Below, piece by piece: positions 17,201 through 25,349 of a stretch of 25,349 nucleotides of DNA. Origin of the DNA: JAWLGW01 sp964569055 (GTDB lineage: Bacteria > Planctomycetota > J058); NCBI GenBank assembly GCA_964569055.1, contig CAZMSZ010000069.1, forward strand, positions 1 through 25,349, in the 5' to 3' direction. The notes below the pieces were generated by a model. That model searched no databases, was not told the origin of the DNA, and worked only from the letters and a program-made list of their open reading frames with translations. Position 1 is the first letter of the stretch. Every line of letters begins with the position of its first letter. The position numbers and the translations under genes were made by a program.

Positions 17201-17931
17201 CCGTGGAGCAGCGCCGCTCCTCGCAGGCGAGCAGCTCGGCCAAGGTGGCGATCCGCGAGCTCGAGGGCATGCCCGTCCTGGGCGGCGGCGGCGGGATCTA
17301 CCCCTCGCTGCAGGTCCCGACCGGCGGCGTGGTCCGGCTGTTCGAGAAGCTCGAGAACCACTCGCGCCTCGAGGTCCGCGCCATGCGCTGGTCCACCTAC
17401 TACGTGCTCGACGTGCTGACGCTCCTGCTCGTGATCGGGCTGGGCCTGACGCTGGTCCGGCTGGAGCGGGTCGGCGCCGCGGCCTACGTGGGCACGGCCG
17501 CGGGGCTGGCGGTGCTCGGGGCCGCCTTCCTCGGGCGGAGCTTCGAGCCGTTCTGCGTGACGGCCTTCAACGGCGCGCTCGGCCTGGGCGGCTTCTTCCT
17601 GGCGCGCGGGCTGTGGCGCGAGCTGACCGTGCTGCGGCACGAGCGGCGCCTGGCCGCGCTGGACCGCGAGGCCGAGGTCGCCCGGGAGCGGGCCCGCGCG
17701 GCCGAGCGCGAGGCGCTCGCGCGCAGCGGCGCGCCGGCGCTGCAGGTGAGCGCGCCGGCGGACCCCAAGGCCAAGGGCGCCGAGGACGCGGCCGAGGCCG
17801 CGGCCGCCGCCGACCGGATCCGGTTCACGCCCGAGGACGCGCCGGCCGCGAGCGAGCCGGAGGCCGCGGGGTCCGACGGCGCGGCGGAGGGATCGGCGGA
17901 CGAGCCGCGCGGTGAGGACGCGGGCGCGTAG
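14227..17931 (+). CDS. Giant exported membrane-anchored beta-rich protein, unit A'
   Basis: The protein has 1234 aa. Residues 1-24 are a signal peptide (cut AAA/QE), followed by the 'VP' motif ERVYVPIEQFDDVF...GVFVPWDEL. The long exported region is collinear with unit A at 1832-5433. It carries GTERESGLLAARAS (about 15350), VREETGVLGIAA (about 15935), LVDAQED, KKHENLVIGE, LTKYDFQAP and the 'LQNNAEQFLTVLLPPGATI...VDG' module (16775-16866). Just before the membrane is RLFEKLENHSRLEVR. One clear helix (about residues 1056-1078) and further hydrophobic segments to about 1128 follow. The C-terminal tail is A/E/R-rich, probably coiled coil then disordered, and longer than in unit A. It has an intact frame through the region corresponding to the N gap in unit A, which makes it the reference for repairing that gene. 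The next gene starts 42 bases downstream. I recognise no named family and no catalytic motif. Confidence 0.9.
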   Translation: MRTSRALPLLLASLAVLTGSPAAAQEAAGPPPMPERVYVPIEQFDDVFEKEGRGVFVPWDELREVIEKARAALGERAPQAPPPAPPTDALLVSAAFSGQAGERVARFTATFVVEVLEPREWVVVPIGLGEAALEEVRVGDGSGAVVAPLAELAARLGRRGAALPKRGYGILLRGAGRVTTTATFAVPIVSNPGESSFGLSLPRAALTRFEVTLPETGFNVQVGGALATEETPDPAKRETRVRAYFGGAPETRVTWNPKPKEVEGVARESLLFASTETALKIDEGVVQAAVAVTYQILQAPCGEFRLLIPAGYTLLGVEGEHMAETPQAVPHEGAQLVVVRLHEQASGRYALALRLERNLAEGERVLEFPRVVTLGTERESGLLAARASEFISLEPAGLRGLSQVDVGSLTPGLATELGWETKGGGERPPLVFRYLRQPYALRIETAPILPEVDGKLHTLATIYDDKVELVATVVYEVRKRGVFDVRLRLPRGFTLELPIVPPVKQHRIEPASPEERQRGLGDVLVVEFLRQQQPGTFALTVRGYVLRDPRQPEEGEATLELPRFGLLDVREETGVLGIAAAGHLEPAVRKVDQRGLNDEGVGSLAGLGFPHRAAPRTTLSHGFRYSSPEGVGLKLTIKRRAPKVSARVEALVDAQEDKVRVDAAVRYTVEHAGVERLRIRVPAALATEEELKISGEGVKDKHVERPAEGAETVVWVVTLQDKQLGEYTLDLQYDLKLEDFQAGQQRTVTLHELEVLDAFTETGDYALKKHENLVIGELEMIAVEKRDKRELPEALRRHGPLHAYHYASHPHTLTLQLTKYDFQAPLGILVKHLHQEEVLTRDGILKAEALLALQNNAEQFLTVLLPPGATIRGLQVDGRNEEWSEGQPDAEGRPSLQVHLGEVTKTRKEQPFLIRLRYDLVGEPLGASSRLVLHTLRFPLAGGKEVPVARLTRRVHLPAEYNYLEFDTDATKHFDETSLWESLKDALNVRTAVEQRRSSQASSSAKVAIRELEGMPVLGGGGGIYPSLQVPTGGVVRLFEKLENHSRLEVRAMRWSTYYVLDVLTLLLVIGLGLTLVRLERVGAAAYVGTAAGLAVLGAAFLGRSFEPFCVTAFNGALGLGGFFLARGLWRELTVLRHERRLAALDREAEVARERARAAEREALARSGAPALQVSAPADPKAKGAEDAAEAAAAADRIRFTPEDAPAASEPEAAGSDGAAEGSADEPRGEDAGA

Positions 17932-17961
17932 GCACGCCTCGGTCGCCAGCCGTCCAGCCCT

Positions 17962-17966
17962 GGGAG
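17962..17966 (+). promoter_or_regulatory. Ribosome binding site of the B' gene
   Basis: GGGAG lies seven bases before the ATG at 17974, within the 42-bp gap after A'. The short gap and lack of a terminator support co-transcription with A'. Confidence 0.6.
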
Positions 17967-17973
17967 CCCACCC

Positions 17974-20900
17974 ATGAACTCTGCCGTTCGGAGCCTGCTG
18001 ACGCTGCTCGCCGTGCTCGCGCTCACGCCCCTGGCGCGAGCGCAGGGGGACGCGGCCGGCGTCTCCGACCCGCTGCGCGTGCTCGTGCCCGAGGACGCGC
18101 TGCAGGAGGTCCTCCGCCGGCACCCCGGCGGCGTGGTCCTCGAGGACGTCGCCCTGCGCGCGCTGCTCGAGCGGGCGCGCGCGCGGCGCGCGGCGGGCGA
18201 GGGTCCCGCGCCGGTGCCGCTCGCGCCGGTCGGGGCCGCGATCGAGCGCCTGCGCCTGTTCGGCCGGGTCGACGCCGACGGCGTGGCCCAGCTCGAGGCC
18301 GAGGCCGAGGTCGCCGTGCTGTGGCCGGGGACGGTGCGGCTCGCGCTGCCCCTGCGCGGGCTGGGCCTGGTCGCGGTGTCGCACGAGGACGGCGCGCCGG
18401 CGCGCCTGGTCCGGGGGCGCGCGGGGCCGGAGGTGTTGCTGGAGGGGCTGCGGCCCGAGGAGGGCGCCCGCGCCGTGCGGCGGCTGCGCTGGACCTGTTG
18501 GGTCCGCAGCGTCGCGGGCGACGAGCCCGGCTCCGGCTCGCTGACGCTGCCCGTGCCGGCGGCGGCCTCGGCCAGCCTGGTCCTGGTCGTGCCCGGCGAG
18601 CAGGAGCCGCTCGCGTCGGCCGGCGACCCGGTGAGCGCCGCCGTGCGGGAGGACGCGACCGAGCTGCGGCTGGCGTTCGGCGGCGAGCCGCGCGAGCAGG
18701 TGCGCCTGGCCTGGCGCCCGCGGCGCCGGGTCGAGACCGCGCAGCCCTACGTGGCGGCCGAGTCGCGCACGATCCTGCGCGTCCGCTCCGGGGTGGTGGC
18801 GCTCGCGGCCGAGGCGACCCTCGAGGTGCACCGCGCGCCGATCGACCGGCTGGCGCTCGAGCTCCCGCCCGGGTTCGTGGTCCGCTCGCTCGAGGTGGAG
18901 CCCGGCGACGAGAGCTACGTGCAGCGCGGCGACCGGGTGGAGGTGCTGCTGGCGGCGCCTCGCCAGCAGCCGTTGGTGGTGCGCGTCGCGGCCGAGCAGG
19001 CCACCTTGGGGGAGGGGGTGCGCGAGGCGGGCGGGAGCGCCGAGCTGACGCTGCGCCCCGTGCGGTGGCTGGGCGCGGCGCGGGCCGCGGGCCTGCTCGC
19101 GATCGCGGCCGACTCCGAGGTCGAGGTCGAGCTGGGCGTCAGCCGCGGGCTCGAGCGCGCGGACCTCGCGGCGGTCGCGGGGCGCGAGGCAGGGGACGCG
19201 GCCCTCCTGCGCGCCTACCGCCTGACCGGCAGCGGCCCGGCCGAGGTGGCCCTGCGGGTCCGCTCGGTCGAGCCGCGGGCCGGCCTGACGGTGAAGGCCG
19301 CCCTCGAGCTGCGCGAGCGCGAGGTGCGCGCGCTCGCGGTGTACCAGTTCCGCGTCGAGGCCGGCACGGTGTTCCGCGTGCGGGCCGACCTGCCGGCCGG
19401 GTACGCGCCGGTGCGCACGCTGGTGCGCGACCTCGCGGGCGGCGAGCCGGCCCACACGCTCGAGCGCCGGGTCCTGCCGGGCGGCCGGCGCGGGCTGGAG
19501 GTCGAGCTCGAGCAGGGGCTCCGCCCCGGCGAGGGGCTGCTCGTCACGGCCGAGGCGGTGTGGGAGGTGAGCGCCGATCGGGCCGGCGGCCTGGCCGGCA
19601 GCGCGCTCCCCACGCCGCGGTTCGGCGGCGAGCCCGCGGCCTGGGTGCGGGGCTACCTGGGGTTCGCGCCCGACCCTGCCTTCCAGCTCGCCGGTCGCGA
19701 GCTGAGCGGCCTGGTCGCGATCCCGGCCGACGAGCTGCCGCGCGCCGGCCTCGAGGTGCCCGGGCTGGTGCTGGGCTACCGGATCGACGAGGCGGGCTAC
19801 GGGGGCGAGATCGTGGTGCGCCGGCGCGAGACGCGGCTCGCCGCCGAGGTGATCGCGCACCACGCGGTCGCCGAGCGGCTGGTGTCGAGCGACGTGGCGC
19901 TGGCGGTCACGGTGGAGGGCGCGCCCGTCGACGCGCTCGAGCTGCTGTTCCCCGCCGGCGCCGGGCGCGACGCGCGGATCGAGGGGCCGAGCGTGCGCGA
20001 CGAGCGCGAGCTGCTCGGCGTCGCCGCCGACGGGCGCGAGCGCTGGCGGGTGCGCCTGGCGGATCGGGTGGCGGGGCGGGTCGACCTGCGGGTCCGGCTC
20101 GAGACGGCCCTGGGCGAGGTGCCCGGCAGCCCCGAGCGGCTCGAGGGCGCGCTCCCGCGGGTCGGGGTGAGCGGCGCCTTCCGCGAGCGCGGGACGCTGG
20201 CGGTGTTCAGCGCCGACGCGGTCGAGCTGACCGCCGAGGCGCAGGGGCTGCGCGCCATGGAGGTGACCGAGCTCCCGGCGCACCCCTACGCGCGGTCTGC
20301 CGAGGGGGCGGGCGAGCTCGAGCGGCCGCTGTTCGCCTACCGGCACATCGACGCCACCTACGGGCTGGTGCTGCGCGCCCGGCGCCACGCGCCCGCTCCG
20401 GTGCTGACCGCCGTCGCCGAGCGGCTCGAGCTGTCGACCAGCGCCAGCCCCGACGGCGCCGCCCGCCACCAGGCTCGGTTCGCGGTCAAGAACCTCGCCA
20501 ACCAGTTCTTCGCGCTCCGCCTCCCCGAGGGCGCGACCCTGTGGTCGGTGGTGGTCGACGGCGAGGGGGTCAAGCCGGCCGCGCGCGGCGGCGTGGCGAT
20601 CGTGCCGCTCCCCGCGGCCGGCACCAAGGGGCCCGACGAGCTGACCGAGATCGTCGCGACCTACACCCACCGCGGCGAGGCGTGGGGTCTTTTGGGCGAC
20701 GCCAGCTTGATCGCGCCCCAGCTCCTGGTGAGCGAGACCGCCGACGAGCCGGTCCCGGTGCTGCACACCGAGTGGACGCTCGCGCTCCCGGAGGACTACC
20801 GGGTGATCGAGACCCGCGGAAACCTCGCGCCGGCCCAGGGGCTCGAGCGGGCGCGTCCGCTCCTCCTCACCGGCGACGTGCGCCGGGCGCTGCGCGGGGA

Positions 20901-22281
20901 CGGCGCGACCGCGCTGGGCGCGCTGGCGCTGGTCGCGCTCCTGATCGCCGCCTCGCGGCGGCTGCGGGCGGGCGCGCTCGCGACGCTCGCCGCGGGGGTC
21001 GGGGCGGGCGGCCGCCTCGGGTCGGGCGCGGCGGGTCTCGCGGCGAGGCTCACCCTCGGCCGCGCGCTCGTCCTCCTCGGCCTCGCCGCGCTCGTGGGCT
21101 GCTTCTGCCTGGTGACGAGCGTCCTGAACGGCAGCCGCGCGCGGTATCCCGAGGCCGAGAGCGCCGCCGTCCGGCAGGAGGTCATGCCGGCGCCGCGGGC
21201 GCCCGCGGGTGGGGCGCCGCAGACGCGGGGCCGCGACGGCAACAAGCGCGCAGGTGGAGACGAGCAGTGGGGTGCGCTGAGCGACTTGGCCGACCTCGAG
21301 CTCCCCGACGGTTCCGGAACGAAGCAGGGCTATCGCTTCGATGCGGCGCCTGGGACGGGCAGCGCGACCGGCGATCGCTCGGCCGAGGAGCGCGCGAAGG
21401 CGGGCGAGGGGCTCGAGTTCCACGACGCCGGCGAGCTGTTGGAGACGCCTCCCGAGTTTCCCGCCCCCCGGCTCGCGGAGAAGCCCAAGGCCGAGGCCGA
21501 GGCGGCCGACCTCGACCTCGGCAGGGAGCCGCTGGCCGCGCCCGAGCCGGCGCCGGCGCCGGTGGAGCGGCTCCTGGACGAGGCGCTGGAGGGGGCCGCG
21601 GAGCAGGACGGGGCGGCCGCCATCGACCTGAGCGAGGCGACGCTCGGGGAGGCGCTGGCCTCCTACCAGCTGGCGCTCGGCAAGGACATTCACGTCGCCG
21701 ACGCCCTCGCCCAGCGCCGGCTCCGCATCGACACCTCCGGGCTCGACCCGAACAGCGCCGTGGACCTGCTCGCGGCCAAGGCGGGGCTGATCGTGGAGGA
21801 GCAGCCCGACGGCTCGCTGCGCCTGGTCCCCGCGGCCAAGGCGCAGCCGCTCGAGCCCGAGCTGGCGGCGGGCGGCCAGGCCGGCCTCCGCTCGCTGGTG
21901 CTGGCGCTGCCCGCGATCGGCCGGCGCTATGCGTTCAGCCGCCCGGGCGGCGGCGGGACCCTGGCCGTGCGCGCGGTCCACGAGCCGGCGCTGGTCGCGC
22001 TCGGCGGCGTGCTGGCGCTGGTCGCCTTCGGGCTGGCGCTCGGCGCGCCGCGCCTCACCCGCGTCTCGGGCGTGGCCCTGCTCGCCCTCGGCCTGGCGCT
22101 CGCCACCGGCCTCCCCCTCCTGGCGCGCTCGCCCTGGCTGGCGCCGGTGTGCAACGGCCTGGCGCTGGGCCTCGCCCTGGCGGCCCCCGCCCTGGCGCTG
22201 ATCGCGCTGGCCGAGGTGTGGCGCGGGGCGCCCTTCGCGCGCCTCGGGCGCGCGCTGGCCAAGGCCCGCGAGGGGCGCTAG
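17974..22281 (+). CDS. Giant exported membrane protein, unit B' (STN-like module, degenerate pseudopilin remnant)
   Basis: The protein has 1435 aa and is collinear with the first ~1560 aa of the 5444-14122 product. Residues 1-23 are a signal peptide (cut ARA/QG). The 'VP' motif LRVLVPEDALQEVL and a long beta-rich region follow, including the FAVKNLANQFFALRLPEGA stretch shared word for word with unit B. Helices lie at about 979-997 and 1028-1050. Where unit B has a pseudopilin-like module, this protein keeps only a GSGTKQGYRF fragment inside a polar linker. An STN-like module (about 1216-1289), the motif GLRSLVLALPAIGRRYAFSR and three C-terminal helices (about 1339-1361, 1365-1385, 1389-1417) complete it. 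It ends at LAKAREGR, exactly where unit B is fused to C. It is the last gene of the operon, and its TAG overlaps the stop of the convergent 105-aa gene. The function is unknown. Confidence 0.9.
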   Translation: MNSAVRSLLTLLAVLALTPLARAQGDAAGVSDPLRVLVPEDALQEVLRRHPGGVVLEDVALRALLERARARRAAGEGPAPVPLAPVGAAIERLRLFGRVDADGVAQLEAEAEVAVLWPGTVRLALPLRGLGLVAVSHEDGAPARLVRGRAGPEVLLEGLRPEEGARAVRRLRWTCWVRSVAGDEPGSGSLTLPVPAAASASLVLVVPGEQEPLASAGDPVSAAVREDATELRLAFGGEPREQVRLAWRPRRRVETAQPYVAAESRTILRVRSGVVALAAEATLEVHRAPIDRLALELPPGFVVRSLEVEPGDESYVQRGDRVEVLLAAPRQQPLVVRVAAEQATLGEGVREAGGSAELTLRPVRWLGAARAAGLLAIAADSEVEVELGVSRGLERADLAAVAGREAGDAALLRAYRLTGSGPAEVALRVRSVEPRAGLTVKAALELREREVRALAVYQFRVEAGTVFRVRADLPAGYAPVRTLVRDLAGGEPAHTLERRVLPGGRRGLEVELEQGLRPGEGLLVTAEAVWEVSADRAGGLAGSALPTPRFGGEPAAWVRGYLGFAPDPAFQLAGRELSGLVAIPADELPRAGLEVPGLVLGYRIDEAGYGGEIVVRRRETRLAAEVIAHHAVAERLVSSDVALAVTVEGAPVDALELLFPAGAGRDARIEGPSVRDERELLGVAADGRERWRVRLADRVAGRVDLRVRLETALGEVPGSPERLEGALPRVGVSGAFRERGTLAVFSADAVELTAEAQGLRAMEVTELPAHPYARSAEGAGELERPLFAYRHIDATYGLVLRARRHAPAPVLTAVAERLELSTSASPDGAARHQARFAVKNLANQFFALRLPEGATLWSVVVDGEGVKPAARGGVAIVPLPAAGTKGPDELTEIVATYTHRGEAWGLLGDASLIAPQLLVSETADEPVPVLHTEWTLALPEDYRVIETRGNLAPAQGLERARPLLLTGDVRRALRGDGATALGALALVALLIAASRRLRAGALATLAAGVGAGGRLGSGAAGLAARLTLGRALVLLGLAALVGCFCLVTSVLNGSRARYPEAESAAVRQEVMPAPRAPAGGAPQTRGRDGNKRAGGDEQWGALSDLADLELPDGSGTKQGYRFDAAPGTGSATGDRSAEERAKAGEGLEFHDAGELLETPPEFPAPRLAEKPKAEAEAADLDLGREPLAAPEPAPAPVERLLDEALEGAAEQDGAAAIDLSEATLGEALASYQLALGKDIHVADALAQRRLRIDTSGLDPNSAVDLLAAKAGLIVEEQPDGSLRLVPAAKAQPLEPELAAGGQAGLRSLVLALPAIGRRYAFSRPGGGGTLAVRAVHEPALVALGGVLALVAFGLALGAPRLTRVSGVALLALGLALATGLPLLARSPWLAPVCNGLALGLALAAPALALIALAEVWRGAPFARLGRALAKAREGR

Positions 22282-22595
22282 CCGAGCAGCTTGCGCTTGA
22301 GCCGCCGCACGCGGTCGGGCACGAGCGCGCGCACGCCGTCGCGCACGGCGCCGCCGGCCAGGCCGCGGATCGCGAGCACGGTGCGCGAGAGGCTGGCCGC
22401 GAGCTCGAGCGGCGTCATGGCGGGGGTCTCGATCGCGACCTGCTGGCCGGTGAGGAGGTCTTCCATGGCGCCGCGCGCGCAGGTGCGGGTCCCGTCCGAG
22501 CGGACCTCGATCACCATCCGCGCCACCACGGGCAGGTCGTCGCCCGCCCGCAGCGCGCGCTCCCCTCGGACCTCGGCCACCTCGTCGCGCTCCAC
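22278..22595 (-). CDS. Small hypothetical protein (105 aa)
   Basis: From a GTG at 22595 the frame encodes about 105 aa: VERDEVAEVRGERALRAG at the start, a central RGAMEDLLTGQQVAIE, and a basic end DRVRRLKRKLLG. It looks like a small soluble alpha/beta protein with an amphipathic, basic C-terminal helix. No signal peptide, membrane helix or recognised motif is present. It is convergent with the giant gene at 17974-22281 and shares a CTAG at the two stops. It diverges from the methylmalonyl-CoA mutase genes across about 85 bp. The start is uncertain because no strong Shine-Dalgarno is visible. I do not recognise the family. Biased codon use and a coherent protein-like composition support it being real. 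Confidence 0.65.
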   Translation of the reverse strand: MERDEVAEVRGERALRAGDDLPVVARMVIEVRSDGTRTCARGAMEDLLTGQQVAIETPAMTPLELAASLSRTVLAIRGLAGGAVRDGVRALVPDRVRRLKRKLLG

Positions 22596-22645
22596 CCCGC
22601 CAGGATAGGCCCGGCCCGCGGGGGCGAACAGGGCCGCCGCCGCGG

Positions 22646-22674
22646 TTTGCTCCGCCGCCGCGATGGCCGAAAAT
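22646..22674 (+). promoter_or_regulatory. Candidate promoter for the methylmalonyl-CoA mutase genes (possibly leaderless)
   Basis: TTTGCT (22646-22651), a 17-base spacer and GAAAAT (22669-22674) resemble a weak sigma-70 promoter. It lies in the short divergent gap. The -10 box ends six bases before the ATG at 22681, so transcription would begin at or next to that ATG. The A-rich patch stands out in this G+C-rich context, but both boxes are imperfect. Confidence 0.22.
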
Positions 22675-22680
22675 GCGCCC

Positions 22681-24704
22681 ATGACCGACCCCGGACCGCT
22701 CGGGCTGGCGGAGCGCTTCCCGCCGGCCTCGCTCGAGCGCTGGCGCGAGCGGGTCGTGCGCGACCTCGCGGGCGCGCCGACCGAGCGCCTCGTCACGCGC
22801 ACGCTCGACGACCTCGAGGTGCAGCCGCTCTACACCCGCGAGGACCTGCCCGATCCCGACGCGGCGGGGTTCCCCGGCGCGCCGCCGTACACCCGCGGCG
22901 ACCGCCTGCTCGGCAACGCGCCGCGCGGCTGGGGGATCGTGCAGGAGGTCTGGGGCGACGACCTCGCGGCCGCGGCGGCGGCCGCGCGCGAGGAGGTCGA
23001 GGGCGGCGCCACCGGGCTCCTCCTGCGGCTGGGCCCCGGCGGCCTGCCGGCGGAAGACGTGGAGGCGCTCGACCGCCTCCTCGAGCGCCTGCCGCTCGCC
23101 GAGGTGGAGCTGTTCCTCGACGCGGGCGGGGCGTTCGGCCCCGCCGCGGCCCTGCTCTCGGCGCTGTGGCAGCGACGCGGCTACTCGCCCGAGACCGCCC
23201 GCGGCGGCTTCGGCGCCGACCCCCTGGGCGCCCTGGCCCGCGACGGCCGCCTCCCGCGCGCCCTCCCCGCGGCGCTGGCCGAGCTCGGGGCGCTCGGCGC
23301 CTGGACGGACCGGACCTTCTCGTGGGTCGCGGCCTGCTCCGTCGGCAGCCACCCCTACCACGACGCCGGCGCCAGCCGCCCGCAGGAGCTCGGGTTCGCG
23401 GTCGCGACCGGGCTGGAGTACCTGCGGGCCCTGACCGCCGCCGGCCTCGACCTGCGCGCGGCCGCGCGCCAGATCACGTTCTCGCTCAGCGTCGACGCCG
23501 AGCTGTTCGCCGAGGTCGCCAAGCTGCGCGCCCTGCGGCGGCTGTGGGGGCGCGCGCTCGAGCTGTGCGCGCGCGCCAGCGGCGGCCCGCTCCCCGAGCG
23601 CGGCCCCGCGATCCACGCTCGCAGCGCCGCGCGCATGCTGACCGCGCGCGACCCGTGGGTGAACGTGCTCCGCGCCACGACCGCCGGCTTCGCCGCCGCG
23701 GTCGGCGGCGCCTCGCGGATCACGCTCAGCCCGTTCGACGCCGCCGCGCGGACCCCCTCCGCGGCGGCCCGCCGCCTGGCCCGCAACACCCAGACGATCC
23801 TTCAGCTCGAGAGCCAGCTCCACCGCGTGATCGACCCGGCCGGCGGCGCCTACGCGATCGAGGCCCAGACCGAGGCCCTGGCCCGCGCCGGGTGGGAGGT
23901 GCTCCAGGCCGTCGAGCGCGCGGGCGGCATGGGGGCGGCGCTCGCCTCGGGCTGGGTCCGGGCCGAGGTCGACGCGGTCGCGGAGCGCCGCGCGCGCGCC
24001 GTGGCGCGGCGCAAGCAGGCGATCGTGGGGGTGAGCGAGTTCCCGCTGCAGGGCGAGCCGCCGCTCCCGGCGGAGCCGCCCGCTCCCCGCCGGCTCCCGC
24101 AGGTCGCGCGCGCCGCCGCGCAGCGCGCCTCGCTGTGGGACTCGCCCGATCCCCAGGAGGCCCTCCGCGCCGCCTTCGCTGGGGCGACCCTCGCCGCCGC
24201 GCCGCAGGACGGCGCGCGCGTCGAGCCGCTCCCCCTCCGCCGGCTGGCCGCCCCGTTCGAGGCGCTGCGCGCCCGCAGCGACGCCTGGCGGGCGGCGCGC
24301 GGCGCCGCGCCGCGGGTGTTCCTCGCCAGCCTCGGTCCCCTCGCCGAGCACGGCGCGCGCACCGCCTGGATCACGAACCTGCTGGCGGCTGGCGGGGTCG
24401 AGGCGGTGGCGCCCTCGGCCGACGGCTGGCTCGAGCCGCAGGCCGCCGCGACCGCGTTCAGCGCCAGCGGCGCGAGCGAGGCGATCGTCTGCGGGACCGA
24501 CGCCCGCTACGCCGAGCTGCTCGCGGCGCTGGTGCCCGCGCTGCGCGCCGCCGGCGCGCGGCGGGTGACCGTGGCCGGCGCGCCCGGCGAGCGCGAGGCC
24601 GCCGACCGCGCGGCCGGGGTCGACGGCTGGGTACACCTCGGGCAGGACGTGCTGGCGTTCCTGGTGGAGCTCGTGGACCGCCTGTGCGGCGGGGAGGCGC
24701 GCTC

Positions 24705-24708
<4 letters not shown>
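22681..24708 (+). CDS. mutA: Methylmalonyl-CoA mutase small subunit (non-catalytic)
   Basis: This is the partner of the catalytic large subunit in adenosylcobalamin-dependent interconversion of methylmalonyl-CoA and succinyl-CoA. From the ATG at 22681 it has 675 aa (MTDPGPLGLAERFPP...), slightly longer than usual for the family. An ATG at 22663 would add six residues. The barrel domain shows family landmarks: GSHPYHDAGAS (about residue 220) and NTQTILQLESQLHRVIDPAG (about 370-390). The C-terminal ~140 residues have the cobalamin-binding fold pattern but lack the DxHxxG cobalamin-ligating motif (VFLASLGPLAEHGAR instead). This is expected for the small subunit. The gene overlaps the large subunit gene by GTGA (24705-24708), indicating translational coupling. 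I prefer 22681 because its N-terminus resembles relatives and a weak promoter ends just before it. Confidence 0.92.
24691..24697 (+). promoter_or_regulatory. Ribosome binding site of the large subunit gene
   Basis: GGGGAGG lies seven bases before the GTG at 24705, inside the end of the small-subunit gene. It decides the GTG start of the large subunit. Confidence 0.7.

Positions 24709-25349
<641 letters not shown>

Noticed and set aside
13498..24636. An 11-kb minus-strand open frame spanning several genes
   Set aside because: It is a compositional shadow. It crosses gene boundaries and lies opposite the well-recognised methylmalonyl-CoA mutase small subunit.

Overview
The window is a very G+C-rich bacterial segment, dense with genes and using GTG and possibly TTG starts alongside ATG. 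It is best read as a fragment of a draft or metagenome assembly, because it contains one run of exactly 100 N. Gene content suggests a planctomycete-like bacterium. The clues are giant secreted/membrane beta-rich paralogues, a pseudopilin-like module of the kind common in that phylum, and a prokaryotic RING finger joined to an arrestin-like domain. This assignment is inference; another high-GC lineage such as Myxococcota is not excluded.

Layout. Positions 1-66 hold at most the first codons of a minus-strand gene that leaves the window. Positions 67-1665 (minus) encode a 532-aa cytoplasmic protein with an N-terminal alpha/beta-like region, a Prok-RING_1-type zinc finger and a C-terminal arrestin-like beta domain. 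After a 166-bp divergent gap, four plus-strand genes (1832-22281) form one apparent operon of giant exported membrane proteins. They fall into three related unit types arranged A (1148 aa once the assembly gap is collapsed), B fused to C (2892 aa), A' (1234 aa), B' (1435 aa). Positions 22278-22595 (minus) encode a 105-aa unknown protein that ends head-on in the last gene of that operon. From 22681 the methylmalonyl-CoA mutase genes run to the window end: the complete small subunit and the first 215 codons of the large subunit.

The A/B/C cluster is the most unusual content. Most units begin with a signal peptide and a short 'VP...' motif. All contain repeated beta modules with recognisable signatures and end in a cluster of membrane helices. 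The B types additionally carry a membrane-linked pseudopilin-like module (intact in B, eroded in B') and an STN/secretin-N0-like module before their last helices. This suggests a membrane-anchored periplasmic or surface assembly built by duplication of an A-B pair, possibly touching a type II secretion or type IV pilus-like machine. The function is unknown and nothing enzymatic is visible in these proteins.

The N gap at 2786-2885 is an assembly artefact. The same 55 bp sits on each side of it, and merging the copies restores a single reading frame. The methylmalonyl-CoA mutase pair interconverts succinyl-CoA and methylmalonyl-CoA (propionate-type carbon metabolism) and appears unrelated to the giant-protein operon. 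No tRNA, rRNA, CRISPR array, insertion sequence or prophage signal was seen.
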